Under the pieces are notes generated by a model. It was not told the origin of the DNA, made no database searches, and saw nothing but the letters and a program-made list of their open reading frames with translations. Shown here in pieces: positions 45,856 through 54,352 of a stretch of 64,000 bases of DNA. The position numbers and the translations under genes are program-made. Each line of letters opens with the position of its first letter. The first letter of the stretch is position 1. Source of the DNA: Agromyces aurantiacus (lineage in GTDB: Bacteria > Actinomycetota > Actinomycetes > Actinomycetales > Microbacteriaceae); assembly GCF_016907355.1 (NCBI RefSeq), contig NZ_JAFBBW010000001.1, positions 1,922,001-1,986,000 of the forward strand, in the 5' to 3' direction.

Positions 45856-46680
45856 TCAGCCGTAGAAGCCGCGCAGCAGCGCCTCGGTGCCCTCGAGGTG
45901 CTCGGCCATCGCGTGCGCGGCGTCGTCGCCCGAGCCGCGCAGGATCGCGCCGACGATGGCGCGGTGCTGCTCGTCGGAGTGGGCGATGTTCGGCGCGAGC
46001 AGCGGGATGCCGTCGAGGAACGCGTTCACGCGCATCCGCACGTCGGCCATCAGCGGGATCACGCTCGGCGCGCCGAGGAGCTCCGCGATGAGCAGGTGGA
46101 AGCGCGAGTCGGCCACGCGGTACTGCTCGGCGCCGACGTCGTGGCAGTCGCGGTACGCCTGCCACAGCCGCTCCCGGTCGGATGCCGCGAGCGGGCGCTC
46201 GGCCGCCCGCCGCGCCGAGCCGACCTCGATCACGGCGCGGAGCGCGAGCGTGTCCTCGAGCTCGGCCGCGAGCGCGGACGGATCGGCGGGCGGTGCGGGG
46301 GAGTGGGGCGTGGTGCGCTGCGGCGGCGCATCCGCCACGAAGGTGCCGCCGTACCGGCCGCGGCGCGCGACGACCCATCCGGCGTCGGCGAGCGAGCCGA
46401 TCGCCTCGCGCAGCGTGTCGCGGCTGACCTCGAGCATGCCCGCGAGCTCGCGCTCGGGCGGCAGCCGCTCGCCCGGCGCGATGAGCCCGAGCCGGATCGA
46501 CTGCAGGAGCCGCTGCACGGTCTCCTCGAACGCGTTCGCGGGCCTGGCCGGGGTGAGCAGGAGCCCGGCGCTCAGCACCTCGGCGGGCTCGGCGAGCGGC
46601 ACGGGCGGGGGCGCGGTCGCGGACGGATCGGCCGCGGCATCCGCCACGGCCCGATCCGCGCCCTCGCCCGTCGCCCGCAT
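45856..46680 (-). CDS. GntR family regulator, FadR/FCD subfamily
   Basis: A 274-residue regulator. After a disordered Ala/Pro-rich lead of about 45 residues, the winged helix reads IAPGERLPPERELAGMLEVS, RDTLREAIGSLADAGWVVAR at about 69–108; the FCD ligand domain follows (LRAVIEVGSARRAAER; FHLLIAELLGAPSVIPLM with metal-site histidines). It is the last gene of a leftward operon with the ligase, amidotransferase, aldehyde dehydrogenase and SDR genes (nine-base gap), so it most likely controls this operon in response to a carboxylate or amine intermediate. Confidence 0.9.
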   Translation of the reverse strand: MRATGEGADRAVADAAADPSATAPPPVPLAEPAEVLSAGLLLTPARPANAFEETVQRLLQSIRLGLIAPGERLPPERELAGMLEVSRDTLREAIGSLADAGWVVARRGRYGGTFVADAPPQRTTPHSPAPPADPSALAAELEDTLALRAVIEVGSARRAAERPLAASDRERLWQAYRDCHDVGAEQYRVADSRFHLLIAELLGAPSVIPLMADVRMRVNAFLDGIPLLAPNIAHSDEQHRAIVGAILRGSGDDAAHAMAEHLEGTEALLRGFYG

Positions 46681-46689
46681 GCCTCGAGC

Positions 46690-47481
46690 CTAGAGCGGCG
46701 TGACGTAGGCCGCGCTGATGCCGCCGTCGACGAGGAACGTCGACCCGGTGATGAACGATGCGTCGTCGCTCGCGAGGAACGCGACGGCCGCCGCGAGCTC
46801 CTCGGGCCGGGCGAAGCGCCCGACGGGCACGTGGACGAGGCGCCGTTGCGCGCGCTCGGGGTCCTTCGCGAACAGCTCCTGGAGCAGCGGCGTGTTGACC
46901 GGCCCCGGGCAGAGCGCGTTGACGCGGATGCCCTGACGGGCGAACTGCACGCCGAGCTCCCGGCTCATCGCGAGCACTCCGCCCTTCGAGGCGGTGTACG
47001 AGATCTGCGAGGTCGCCGAGCCGAGCACCGCGACGAAGGAGGCGGTGTTGATGATCGAGCCGCGACTCTGTGCGACCATGTGGCGCAGCGCCGCACGCGA
47101 GCACAGGTAGACCGACTTGAGGTTGACGTCCTGCACCTTCTGCCACGCCGGCAGTTCGGTGGTCTCGATCGAGTCGTCGTCGGGCGGGGAGATGCCCGCG
47201 TTGTTGAACGCGATGTCGACCGAGCCGTAGACGCGCGCGGCCTCGTCGAAGAGGTGGTTCACCTGCGCCTCGTCGGTCACGTCGACCTGCACGAACAGGC
47301 CGTCGACGGCGGATGCCGCGTCCTCGCCGGTCGCGACGTCGAGGTCGCCGATCACGACCTTCGCGCCCTCGGCGGCGAGCCGCTTCGCGGTCGCGAGGCC
47401 GATGCCCGACGCGCCGCCGGTGATGACGGCGACGCGGCCGGCGAGCCGCTGCGTGAGGTCGATGGGGGTGATCTCTGCCAT
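46690..47481 (-). CDS. Short-chain dehydrogenase/reductase
   Basis: A 263-residue classical SDR. The cofactor loop VAVITGGASGIGLATAKRLA (about residues 17–36), NNAGIS, the catalytic Ser in INTASFVAVLGSATSQ, and the YTASKGG Tyr/Lys pair are all present. The acidic residue after strand 2 (VIGDLD) favours NAD over NADP. In this operon it is placed to oxidise a hydroxyl group of the gamma-glutamylated substrate to an aldehyde, which the neighbouring aldehyde dehydrogenase would take further; that role is inferred from order, not proven. Confidence 0.92.
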   Translation of the reverse strand: MAEITPIDLTQRLAGRVAVITGGASGIGLATAKRLAAEGAKVVIGDLDVATGEDAASAVDGLFVQVDVTDEAQVNHLFDEAARVYGSVDIAFNNAGISPPDDDSIETTELPAWQKVQDVNLKSVYLCSRAALRHMVAQSRGSIINTASFVAVLGSATSQISYTASKGGVLAMSRELGVQFARQGIRVNALCPGPVNTPLLQELFAKDPERAQRRLVHVPVGRFARPEELAAAVAFLASDDASFITGSTFLVDGGISAAYVTPL

Positions 47482-47496
47482 GGTGCTCCTCGAGGG

Positions 47497-48858
47497 TCAG
47501 GCCGGGTCGACGGCGAAGAAGACGTTCTTGGTCTCGGTGAAGGCCAGCGGCGCGTCGGGCCCGAGCTCGCGACCGAGCCCCGACTGCTTGAAGCCGCCGA
47601 ACGGCGTGCTGTAGCGGACGGACGAGTGCGAGTTGACCGAGAGGTTCCCCGACTCGATCGCGCGGGCCACCCGGATGCCGCGGCCCAGGTCGCGCGTCCA
47701 GATCGATCCCGACAGGCCGAACTCCGTGGCGTTGGCGAAGCGGATGGCGTCGGCCTCGTCGTCGAACGGGAACACCGAGACGACCGGCCCGAAGATCTCC
47801 TCGCGGGCGGTGCGCGCGTCGCGCGCGGGCGCGAGCACGGTGGGCGGATACCAGAACCCCGGGCCGCTGGGGGCCGTGCCGCGGAAGGCGACGTCCGCGT
47901 CATCCGGCACGAAGGACGCGACGCGCTCGAGGTGGGCGCGCGCGACGAGCGGGCCCATCTCGGTCGCCTCGTCGGCCGGGTCGCCGACCTTCACGCCCTG
48001 CACGGCGGGCTCGAGCAGCTCCATGAAGCGGTCGTACGCGCTGCGTTCGACGAGGATGCGGCTGCGCGCGCAGCAGTCCTGGCCCGCGTTCTCGAACACC
48101 CCGTACGGGGCGGTGGCGGCCGCGCGTTCGAGGTCGGCGTCGGCGAACACGATGTTCGCGCTCTTGCCGCCGAGCTCGAGGGTCACGCGCTTGACCTGCG
48201 CGGCGCAGCCCGCCATGATGTGCCGGCCGACCTCGGTCGAGCCCGTGAAGACCACCTTGCGCACGGTCTCGTTCGTGACGAAGCGCTCGCCGACCACCGA
48301 GCCCTTGCCGGGGATCACCTGGAACAGGCCGTCCGGGAGGCCCGACTCGAGGCCGAGCTCGGCGAGGCGCAGGCTCGTCAACGGCGTCCACTCGGCGGGC
48401 TTCAGCACGACCGCGTTGCTCGCCGCGAGCGCGGGCGCGAAGCCCCACGACGCGATCGTCATCGGGAAGTTCCACGGCGTGATGACGCCCACGACGCCGA
48501 GCGGCTCGTGGAACGTGACGTCGAGCCCGCCGGCGACCGGGATCTGGCGCCCCGAGAGCCGCTCGGGCGCGGCGGCGGAGTACTCGAGCACGTCGCGGAC
48601 GTGCCCCGCCTCCCAGCGCGCCTGGCCGATCGGGTGGCCCGAGTTGGAGACCTCGATCGCCGCGAGCTCCTCGACCGCGCCGTCGACCGCGTCGGCGAAA
48701 CGGCGCAGCAGCCGCGCGCGATCGGCCGGGGCCAGCGCCGCCCAGTCGCGCTGCGCTCGTGCGGCGCGCGCGATCGCGGCATCCGTCTCCTCGATCGTCG
48801 CGGCGGCGACCGTGGTCACGACGGTCTCGTCGGCGGGGTTGAGGATGGTGTGGGTCAC
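47497..48858 (-). CDS. NAD(P)-dependent aldehyde dehydrogenase (gamma-glutamyl-aldehyde type, inferred)
   Basis: A 453-residue aldehyde dehydrogenase, somewhat short at the N-terminus. It has GVITPWNFPMTIASWGFAPA, FTGSTEVGRHIMAG, the base Glu in LELGGKSANIV, and the nucleophile in NAGQDCCARSRILV, plus [11 protein letters not shown]. Start GTG 48858 is fixed by a four-base overlap with the stop of the upstream amidotransferase gene. With ligase, hydrolase and SDR around it, it likely converts a gamma-glutamylated amino aldehyde to the acid, like PuuC in polyamine breakdown. Confidence 0.92.
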   Translation of the reverse strand: MTHTILNPADETVVTTVAAATIEETDAAIARAARAQRDWAALAPADRARLLRRFADAVDGAVEELAAIEVSNSGHPIGQARWEAGHVRDVLEYSAAAPERLSGRQIPVAGGLDVTFHEPLGVVGVITPWNFPMTIASWGFAPALAASNAVVLKPAEWTPLTSLRLAELGLESGLPDGLFQVIPGKGSVVGERFVTNETVRKVVFTGSTEVGRHIMAGCAAQVKRVTLELGGKSANIVFADADLERAAATAPYGVFENAGQDCCARSRILVERSAYDRFMELLEPAVQGVKVGDPADEATEMGPLVARAHLERVASFVPDDADVAFRGTAPSGPGFWYPPTVLAPARDARTAREEIFGPVVSVFPFDDEADAIRFANATEFGLSGSIWTRDLGRGIRVARAIESGNLSVNSHSSVRYSTPFGGFKQSGLGRELGPDAPLAFTETKNVFFAVDPA

Positions 48859-49658
48859 TCGGAGCTCCTTCTGCTGCGATGCGTGCGTGCGGCCTCGACC
48901 AGGCCCGCGAACAGGCGGCGGTCGGCGGCGTTCTCCTCGGGGTGCCACTGCACCGCGACGCCGAATGCGGCGTCGTCGAGCTCGACGGCCTCGATGACGC
49001 CCTCGTCGGTGCGGGCCGTGACCGTGAGGCCGTCGGCCACGCGGTCGATGGCCTGATGGTGGTAGACGTGCACGGGCAGCGTGCCGCGCGGCTCGTCGGC
49101 GTCGCCGAGGACCGCGTCGAGCCGGCTGCCGCGCTCCACGCTCACCTGCGTCTCGCCGAAGACCGCCGGGGCCGGCTGGTAGCCCTCGTGCCCCACCACG
49201 TCGGGCAGGTGCTGCACGAGCGTGCCGCCGAGGGCGACGTTGAGCACCTGGGCGCCGCGGCAGATGCCGAGGAACGGCACGTCGAGCTCGATCGCCGCGG
49301 TCAGCAGCGCGTCCTCCCACGCGTCGCGGTCGGCGCGCGGCGCGCCGGTCCGCTCGTGCGGCTCCTGTCCGTATCGCCGGGGGTCGACGTCGGCGCCGCC
49401 CGCGACGATGAGCCCGTCGACCGAGCCGAGCACCCGACGGGCGATCCCGGCCGAGACCGGCTGCGGCGGCAGCAGCACGGCGATGCCGCCCGCGTCGGTC
49501 ACCGCGTCGAGGTACACCTTCGGCAGGAACGACGCGGGCAGGTCCCACACGCCCGTCTGCGACCGCTCGAGGTAGGTCGTGACGCCGATCACGGGGGCGT
49601 CGGGCGTCGACGGGGGCGTCGCGCCATCCGCCGGCGACTCAGAAGCGCTCGAAGCCAC
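48855..49658 (-). CDS. Class I glutamine amidotransferase-like gamma-glutamyl hydrolase (PuuD-like)
   Basis: A 267-residue member of the PuuD/peptidase C26 family. The nucleophile is in FLGICRGAQVLNVALGGTLV (about residues 129–148) and the catalytic His/Glu in VQWHPEEN near residue 242; the GGADVDPRRYGQEP block is typical of gamma-glutamyl-GABA hydrolases. It would release glutamate from a gamma-glutamylated acid. Its start overlaps the ligase gene by 20 bases and its stop overlaps the aldehyde dehydrogenase start by four, so all three are tightly coupled. Confidence 0.9.
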   Translation of the reverse strand: MASSASESPADGATPPSTPDAPVIGVTTYLERSQTGVWDLPASFLPKVYLDAVTDAGGIAVLLPPQPVSAGIARRVLGSVDGLIVAGGADVDPRRYGQEPHERTGAPRADRDAWEDALLTAAIELDVPFLGICRGAQVLNVALGGTLVQHLPDVVGHEGYQPAPAVFGETQVSVERGSRLDAVLGDADEPRGTLPVHVYHHQAIDRVADGLTVTARTDEGVIEAVELDDAAFGVAVQWHPEENAADRRLFAGLVEAARTHRSRRSSE

Positions 49659-51006
49659 GGACCCGCTCCCAGTCGGTGACGGCGGCGTCGTACGCGGCGA
49701 GCTCGACGCGCGCGTTGTTGAGGTAGTGGTCGACGACCTCGTCGCCGAACGCCTCGCGAGCGATCGCCGAGCCGGCGAACAGCTCCGCGGACTCGCGCAG
49801 GGTCGCCGGCACGCGCGCGACGTCGCTCTCGTAGGCGTTTCCGACGAACAGGTCGCCGGGTTCGAGCTCGTGGTCGATGCCGTGCAGGCCGGCCGCGATG
49901 AGCGCCGCGACGGCGAGGTACTGGTTGACGTCGCCGCCGGGCACGCGGTTCTCGACGCGCATGCCCAGGCCGTGGCCCACGACGCGGAGGGCGCACGTGC
50001 GGTTGTCGAGCCCCCACGCGATCGCGGTCGGCGCGAAGCTGCCCGCGACGTAGCGCTTGTAGGAGTTGATGTTGGGCGCCGAGAACAGCGTGAGCTCGCG
50101 CATCGCGGCGACCTGCCCGCCGAGGAAGTGCCGGAACATCGTCGACATGCCGTGCGGCTGGGACTCGTCGCTGAAGACCGCGGCGCCGTCCTCGCCGCGC
50201 AGCGAGATGTGGATGTGGCAGCTGTTGCCCTCGCGCTCGTTGAACTTGGCCATGAAGGTCAGCGACTTGCCGTGCCGGTCGGCGATCTCCTTGGCGCCGT
50301 TCTTGTAGATCGAGTGGTTATCGCACGTGCCGAGCGCGTCGGTGTAGCGGAACGCGATCTCCTGCTGGCCGAGGTTGCACTCGCCCTTCACGCCCTCGCA
50401 GTACATGCCGGCGCCGTCCATGGCGTTGCGGATGTCGCGCAGCAGCGGCTCCATGCGCGTCGAGGCGAGGAGGGCGTAGTCGATGTTGTAGTCGCTCGCG
50501 GGCGTGAGCTCGCGATAGCCCTTGCGCCATGCGTCGCGGTAGGAGTCGTCGAAGACGATGAACTCGAGCTCGGTGCCGACGTACGCCGTGAGGCCCCGCT
50601 CGGCGAGCCGTTCGAGCTGGCGCTGCAGGATGCGGCGGGGCGAGGCCTCGACGGGCCGGCCGTCGAGCCACTGCAGGTCGGCAGTGACGAGCGCGGTGGC
50701 CTCGAGCCAGGGCGCCATCCGGAGCGTCGTGAGGTCGGGCACGAGCGCCATGTCGCCGTAGCCGCGCTCCCAGCTGGACATCTCGTAGCCGTCGACGGTG
50801 TTCATCTCGACGTCGACGGCGAGCAGGTAGTTGCACGCCTCGGCGCCGTGGAGCGCGACCTCCTCGAGGAACAGGCGGGCCGACGTGCGCTTGCCGACGA
50901 GGCGCCCCTGCATGTCGGTGAACGCCACGATGACCGTGTCGACGTGCCCGTCGGCGACCGCGGAGCGGAGCCCGTCGAGCGTCAGGTAACCGGTGGGTGC
51001 CGCCAT
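49639..51006 (-). CDS. Glutamine synthetase-like gamma-glutamyl-amine ligase (PuuA/GlnA3/GlnA4 type)
   Basis: A 455-residue protein of the glutamine synthetase superfamily that is not GlnA I or II. Seen: TELEFIVFDDSYRDAWRKGY, the metal-site GECNLGQQEIAFRY, NSCHIHISLRG and APNINSYKRYVAGSFAPTAI. The adenylylation tyrosine loop of housekeeping GlnA is absent. Relatives attach glutamate to putrescine, spermidine or ethanolamine using ATP. ATG 51006 is preceded by GAGGAGG. It is first in the operon; the permease gene is divergent, and the shared 220-bp region has a two-copy motif. Confidence 0.92.
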   Translation of the reverse strand: MAAPTGYLTLDGLRSAVADGHVDTVIVAFTDMQGRLVGKRTSARLFLEEVALHGAEACNYLLAVDVEMNTVDGYEMSSWERGYGDMALVPDLTTLRMAPWLEATALVTADLQWLDGRPVEASPRRILQRQLERLAERGLTAYVGTELEFIVFDDSYRDAWRKGYRELTPASDYNIDYALLASTRMEPLLRDIRNAMDGAGMYCEGVKGECNLGQQEIAFRYTDALGTCDNHSIYKNGAKEIADRHGKSLTFMAKFNEREGNSCHIHISLRGEDGAAVFSDESQPHGMSTMFRHFLGGQVAAMRELTLFSAPNINSYKRYVAGSFAPTAIAWGLDNRTCALRVVGHGLGMRVENRVPGGDVNQYLAVAALIAAGLHGIDHELEPGDLFVGNAYESDVARVPATLRESAELFAGSAIAREAFGDEVVDHYLNNARVELAAYDAAVTDWERVRGFERF

Positions 51007-51030
51007 GTCGGGCGCCTCCTCGCGTGGGGA

Positions 51031-51052
51031 ATGGTCGGGTACGGCGACCATT
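51031..51052 (-). promoter_or_regulatory. Operator candidate, copy 1, near the ligase start
   Basis: ATGGTCG (51031–51037), 7 bases, CGACCAT (51045–51051): a perfect 7-bp inverted repeat, 25 bases upstream of the ligase start codon. The part GGTC-N8-CGACCATT recurs at 51130–51149. It could be a site of the GntR regulator encoded at the end of the operon. Confidence 0.5.
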
Positions 51053-51129
51053 ACACCACGGGCCGACGCGACCGACTAGGCCATCTTCGCCGTGATCACG
51101 GGGCGACGGTGCCGTGGCCCCCGGAAAAA

Positions 51130-51162
51130 GGTCTGTACGGGCGACCATTGCGCCCCTATCAT
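51130..51162 (+). promoter_or_regulatory. Operator candidate copy 2 and promoter of the permease gene
   Basis: GGTCTGTACGGGCGACCATT (51130–51149) repeats the 51033–51052 motif (GGTC-N8-CGACCATT). TATCAT at 51157–51162 is a good -10; a weak -35 (TGTACG, 51134–51139) lies 17 bases upstream, inside the motif, so binding there would block the permease promoter. Confidence 0.5.
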
Positions 51163-51226
51163 GTGGCGCACAGCATCGCACCCCGCGCCCGCCCCCCAGG
51201 CCCGCGCGATGACGAACAGGAGCGCC

Positions 51227-52819
51227 ATGGCGAAAGACACCCTCAAGGTCTCGGGCGTCACGTACACGACCGCCGACCAGGGATACTTCGAGAAACGCAA
51301 GCTCACCCGCGCCGCGGGCGTCTGGGGCCTCTGGGGCCTCGCCGTCGCCGCGGTCATCTCCGGCGACTTCTCCGGCTGGAACTTCGGCATCGACTTCGCG
51401 GGCTTCGGCGGCATGCTCATCGCCTTCGCGATCCTCGTGGTCATGTACTACGGCCTGATCTTCTCGATCGGCGAGATGGCGTCGGCCATGCCCCACACGG
51501 GCGGCGCCTACTCGTTCTCGCGCGCGGCGATGGGGCCGTGGGGCGGATTCGTGACGGGCCTCGCCGAGACGATCGAGTACGTCGCGACGACGGCCGTCAT
51601 CGTGTTCTTCTCGGCCTCGTACGCCGACGCGATCACGAGCGAGCTGCTCGGCTTCTCGATGCCGGGCTGGGTCTGGTGGGTCATCCTCTACGCGATCTTC
51701 ATCGGGATCAACGCCGCCGGCGCGAACATCTCGTTCAAGTTCGCCATCGTCGTCTCGATCATCTCGATCGCGATCCTGCTCGTCTTCAGCGTGATGGCGC
51801 TGTTCTCCGGGCAGTTCTCGTGGGACAACCTGTTCGACATCGAGCCCGACCCCGGCCAGAGCGCGTTCCTGCCGCACGGCGTGCTGCCGATCCTCTTCGC
51901 GCTGCCGTTCGCCATGTGGTTCTTCCTCGGCATCGAGGAGCTGCCGCTCGCGGCGGAGGAGTCGCACAACCCGGTCAAGGACATCCCGCGCGCGGGCATC
52001 ATCGCGCGCGCCACGCTCATCGTGACCGGCCTGCTCGTGCTCTTCCTCAACACGGGCGTCCTGGGCGCCGAGGCCACGGGCGTGGCGGGGGAGCCGCTGC
52101 TCGACGGGTTCCGCGCGATCGTCGGCGACGAGCTCGCGGCGGTGCTCGCGCTGTTCGCGCTCATCGGCCTGCTCGCCTCGCTCCAGGGCATCATGTTCGC
52201 CTACGGCCGCAACATGTACTCGCTCTCCCGCGCGGGCTACTACCCGAAGTTCCTCTCGCTGACCGGCAAGCGGCAGACGCCGTGGGTCGCGCTCGTGGCG
52301 GGCGCCGTGATCGGCTTCCTCGCGCTCGTGGTGCTCGACGTGCTCGCCCAGGTCGACGCCGAGGGCGCGGGCGCGGTCGCGGGCGCGATCGTGCTGAACA
52401 TCGCGGTGTGGGGCGCGGTCCTCGCGTACCTGCTCCAGATGGTCTCGTACGTGATCCTCCGCCGGAAGTTCCCCGACGCCAAGCGCCCGTACCGCAGCCC
52501 GTGGGGCGTCCCCGGCGCGGTCGCGGCCGCGGCCATCTCGGCGCTGATCTTCCTCGGCTTCCTGCTCAATCCGACCTTCGTGCCCGCGATCATCGCGATC
52601 GCCGTCGTGTACGCCGTCATGCTGATCGGCTTCGGGCTCTACGGCCGCAACCACCTCGTGCTCTCGCCCGAGGAGGAGTACGCGGTGTCCGGCGGCCTGC
52701 ACGGCGATCCGCAGGCCGAGGGCTACGGCGGCGAGGTCGAGGAGGAGATCCTGGCCATGGACGGCGTGGACGCGCCGGCCGAGCCCGTCGACGCGCCCGC
52801 CGACGAGACGAAGGGCTGA
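51227..52819 (+). CDS. APC-superfamily permease, ethanolamine permease-like
   Basis: A 530-residue permease with about twelve helices. The region from YFEKRKLTRAAGVWGLWGLA through ISGDFSGWNFGIDFAGFGGM and EMASAMPHTGGAYSFSRAAM, GPWGGFVTGLAETIEYV closely follows the pattern of the ethanolamine/EAT-type APC transporters; SLQGIMFAYGRNMYSLSRAG is also typical. An acidic tail of about 50 residues follows the last helix. The start ATG 51227 follows ACAGGAG. It is divergent from the gamma-glutamyl-ligase operon, so it most likely imports the amine substrate of that operon. Confidence 0.9.
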   Translation: MAKDTLKVSGVTYTTADQGYFEKRKLTRAAGVWGLWGLAVAAVISGDFSGWNFGIDFAGFGGMLIAFAILVVMYYGLIFSIGEMASAMPHTGGAYSFSRAAMGPWGGFVTGLAETIEYVATTAVIVFFSASYADAITSELLGFSMPGWVWWVILYAIFIGINAAGANISFKFAIVVSIISIAILLVFSVMALFSGQFSWDNLFDIEPDPGQSAFLPHGVLPILFALPFAMWFFLGIEELPLAAEESHNPVKDIPRAGIIARATLIVTGLLVLFLNTGVLGAEATGVAGEPLLDGFRAIVGDELAAVLALFALIGLLASLQGIMFAYGRNMYSLSRAGYYPKFLSLTGKRQTPWVALVAGAVIGFLALVVLDVLAQVDAEGAGAVAGAIVLNIAVWGAVLAYLLQMVSYVILRRKFPDAKRPYRSPWGVPGAVAAAAISALIFLGFLLNPTFVPAIIAIAVVYAVMLIGFGLYGRNHLVLSPEEEYAVSGGLHGDPQAEGYGGEVEEEILAMDGVDAPAEPVDAPADETKG

Positions 52820-52862
52820 CGCGGGGGCGACGACACCTCCGGCGGCCGAGCGCCGGACACGC

Positions 52863-52896
52863 CGGGCGGCGGGACGCGGGGGCGTCCCGCCGCCCG
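52863..52896 (+). terminator. Strong terminator after the permease gene
   Basis: CGGGCGGCGGGACGC (52863–52877), loop GGGG, and its exact complement (52882–52896): a perfect 15-bp stem 43 bases after the permease stop. No T tract, as elsewhere in this genome. Confidence 0.8.
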
Positions 52897-52951
52897 ATGG
52901 CGGGTTCGGCGCGAGGAGCACGGGGCTACGCTGGCGGCGGGAGGGGTCGTC

Positions 52952-54328
52952 ATGGAACCGAGCGCTCCGCGCGCGCCGTCGTGGACGGCGGTCGCGCCCG
53001 AGCCCGCGTACGCGACGAGCGAGGATGGGGTCGTCGCGTACCAGGTGTTCGGCCGGGGCGACCACGACCTCCTGCTCATCGGCAACTGGGCGAGCAACAT
53101 CGAGGTCATGTGGGAGCATCCCTCGATGGCGCGCTACCTCGAGCGCCTCGGCCGGTTCGCGCGGGTCATCTGCTTCGACAAGCGGGGCGCCGGGATCTCC
53201 GACCCGGTCTCGCTGGGAGCGCTGCCCACGCTCGAGCACTGGATGGACGATGCGCGCGCCGTGCTCGACGCCGCGGGCTCCGAGAAGGCCGCGCTCCTCG
53301 GCGACGCCGAGGGCGGTCCCATGGCGATGATGTTCGCCGCCACGTATCCGCAGCGCACGCGCGCGCTCGTGCTGGTGAACACGTTCGCGCGGATGCTGCG
53401 CGCCGAGGACTACCCGATCGGCATGCCCGAGTCGGCCGCCGAGCGGCTGCTCGTGTCGTGGCGCCAGGGCTGGGGGACCGATGCCGCGCTCTGGCTCTCG
53501 GCGCCGAGCGTCGCCGACGACGCCCAGCTGCAGCGCTGGGCACGCCACTACATGCGCCTGTCGGCGACGCCGGCCGCGGCGGCGCGGATGTACGGCTGGG
53601 TGCTCCGGCTCGACGTCCGCTCGGTGCTGCCGAGCATCCAGGTGCCGACGCTCGTGCTGCACAAGGCCGGCAACCGGCACTACCGGGCCCCGATGGGCCG
53701 CTACCTCGCGGAGCACATCCCCGGCGCGAAGTACGTCGAGCTCCCCGGTGCGGACTGGTACCCGCCGTTCGTCGGTGCGGAACCGGTCCTCGACGAGATC
53801 GAGGAGTTCCTGACGGGCGACCGGCCGGCGCCGCCCGACGACCGCATCCTCGCGACGGTGCTCTTCACCGACATCGTCGGCTCGACCGACCTGGCCGCGC
53901 GTCTCGGCGACCAGCGCTGGCTCGACGTGAAGGCCGCCCACGACGAGCTCGTCCGCTCGCATCTCGAGCGCCACCGCGGGCGCGAGATCGCGACCACGGG
54001 CGACGGGTTCCTCGCGATCTTCGACGGGCCGGCGCGCGCGGTGCGGTGCGCGACGGAGATCGCCGCCGCGGTGGACTCGCTCGGCCTCGCCATCCGTGCC
54101 GGGCTGCACACGGGCGAGGTCGAGCTGCAGGACGGCCAGGTCGCGGGCATCGCCGTGCACATCGCCGCGCGCGTCATGGCGCACGCCGAGGCGGGCCGGG
54201 TGCTCGTGTCGGGCACGGTCACCGACCTCGTCGTCGGTTCGGGCATCCGATTCGCCGATCGCGGGTCGCACGCGTTGAGGGGCGTCCCGGGGCAGTGGCG
54301 ACTCTTCGAGGTCGTCGCGGAGTCCTGA
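52952..54328 (+). CDS. Class III cyclase fused to a degenerate alpha/beta-hydrolase domain
   Basis: A 458-residue cytoplasmic fusion. Residues about 20–285 are an alpha/beta-hydrolase fold (ICFDKRGAGISDP; LVLVNTFARMLRAEDYP), but the nucleophile elbow is LLGDAEGGPM, with Ala in place of Ser, and the usual catalytic His region reads ADWYPPFVGAE with no His, so the domain should not be an active esterase. Residues about 305–455 are a cyclase: VLFTDIVGSTDLAARLG and TTGDGFLAIFDGPARAVRCA hold the metal aspartates. The substrate-selecting Lys is replaced (ATTGD), and GIAVHIAARV replaces the standard GDxVNxAAR. Related fusions are common in mycobacteria. Likely a ligand-sensing signalling protein. 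Confidence 0.88.
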   Translation: MEPSAPRAPSWTAVAPEPAYATSEDGVVAYQVFGRGDHDLLLIGNWASNIEVMWEHPSMARYLERLGRFARVICFDKRGAGISDPVSLGALPTLEHWMDDARAVLDAAGSEKAALLGDAEGGPMAMMFAATYPQRTRALVLVNTFARMLRAEDYPIGMPESAAERLLVSWRQGWGTDAALWLSAPSVADDAQLQRWARHYMRLSATPAAAARMYGWVLRLDVRSVLPSIQVPTLVLHKAGNRHYRAPMGRYLAEHIPGAKYVELPGADWYPPFVGAEPVLDEIEEFLTGDRPAPPDDRILATVLFTDIVGSTDLAARLGDQRWLDVKAAHDELVRSHLERHRGREIATTGDGFLAIFDGPARAVRCATEIAAAVDSLGLAIRAGLHTGEVELQDGQVAGIAVHIAARVMAHAEAGRVLVSGTVTDLVVGSGIRFADRGSHALRGVPGQWRLFEVVAES

Positions 54329-54352
54329 GCCGGGTCCGCGGTCGCCGCACCG

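Noticed and set aside
45856..52819. Classical putrescine (Puu) pathway
   Set aside because: No FAD-dependent PuuB-like oxidase is present and the permease resembles ethanolamine rather than putrescine carriers; kept as an alternative only.
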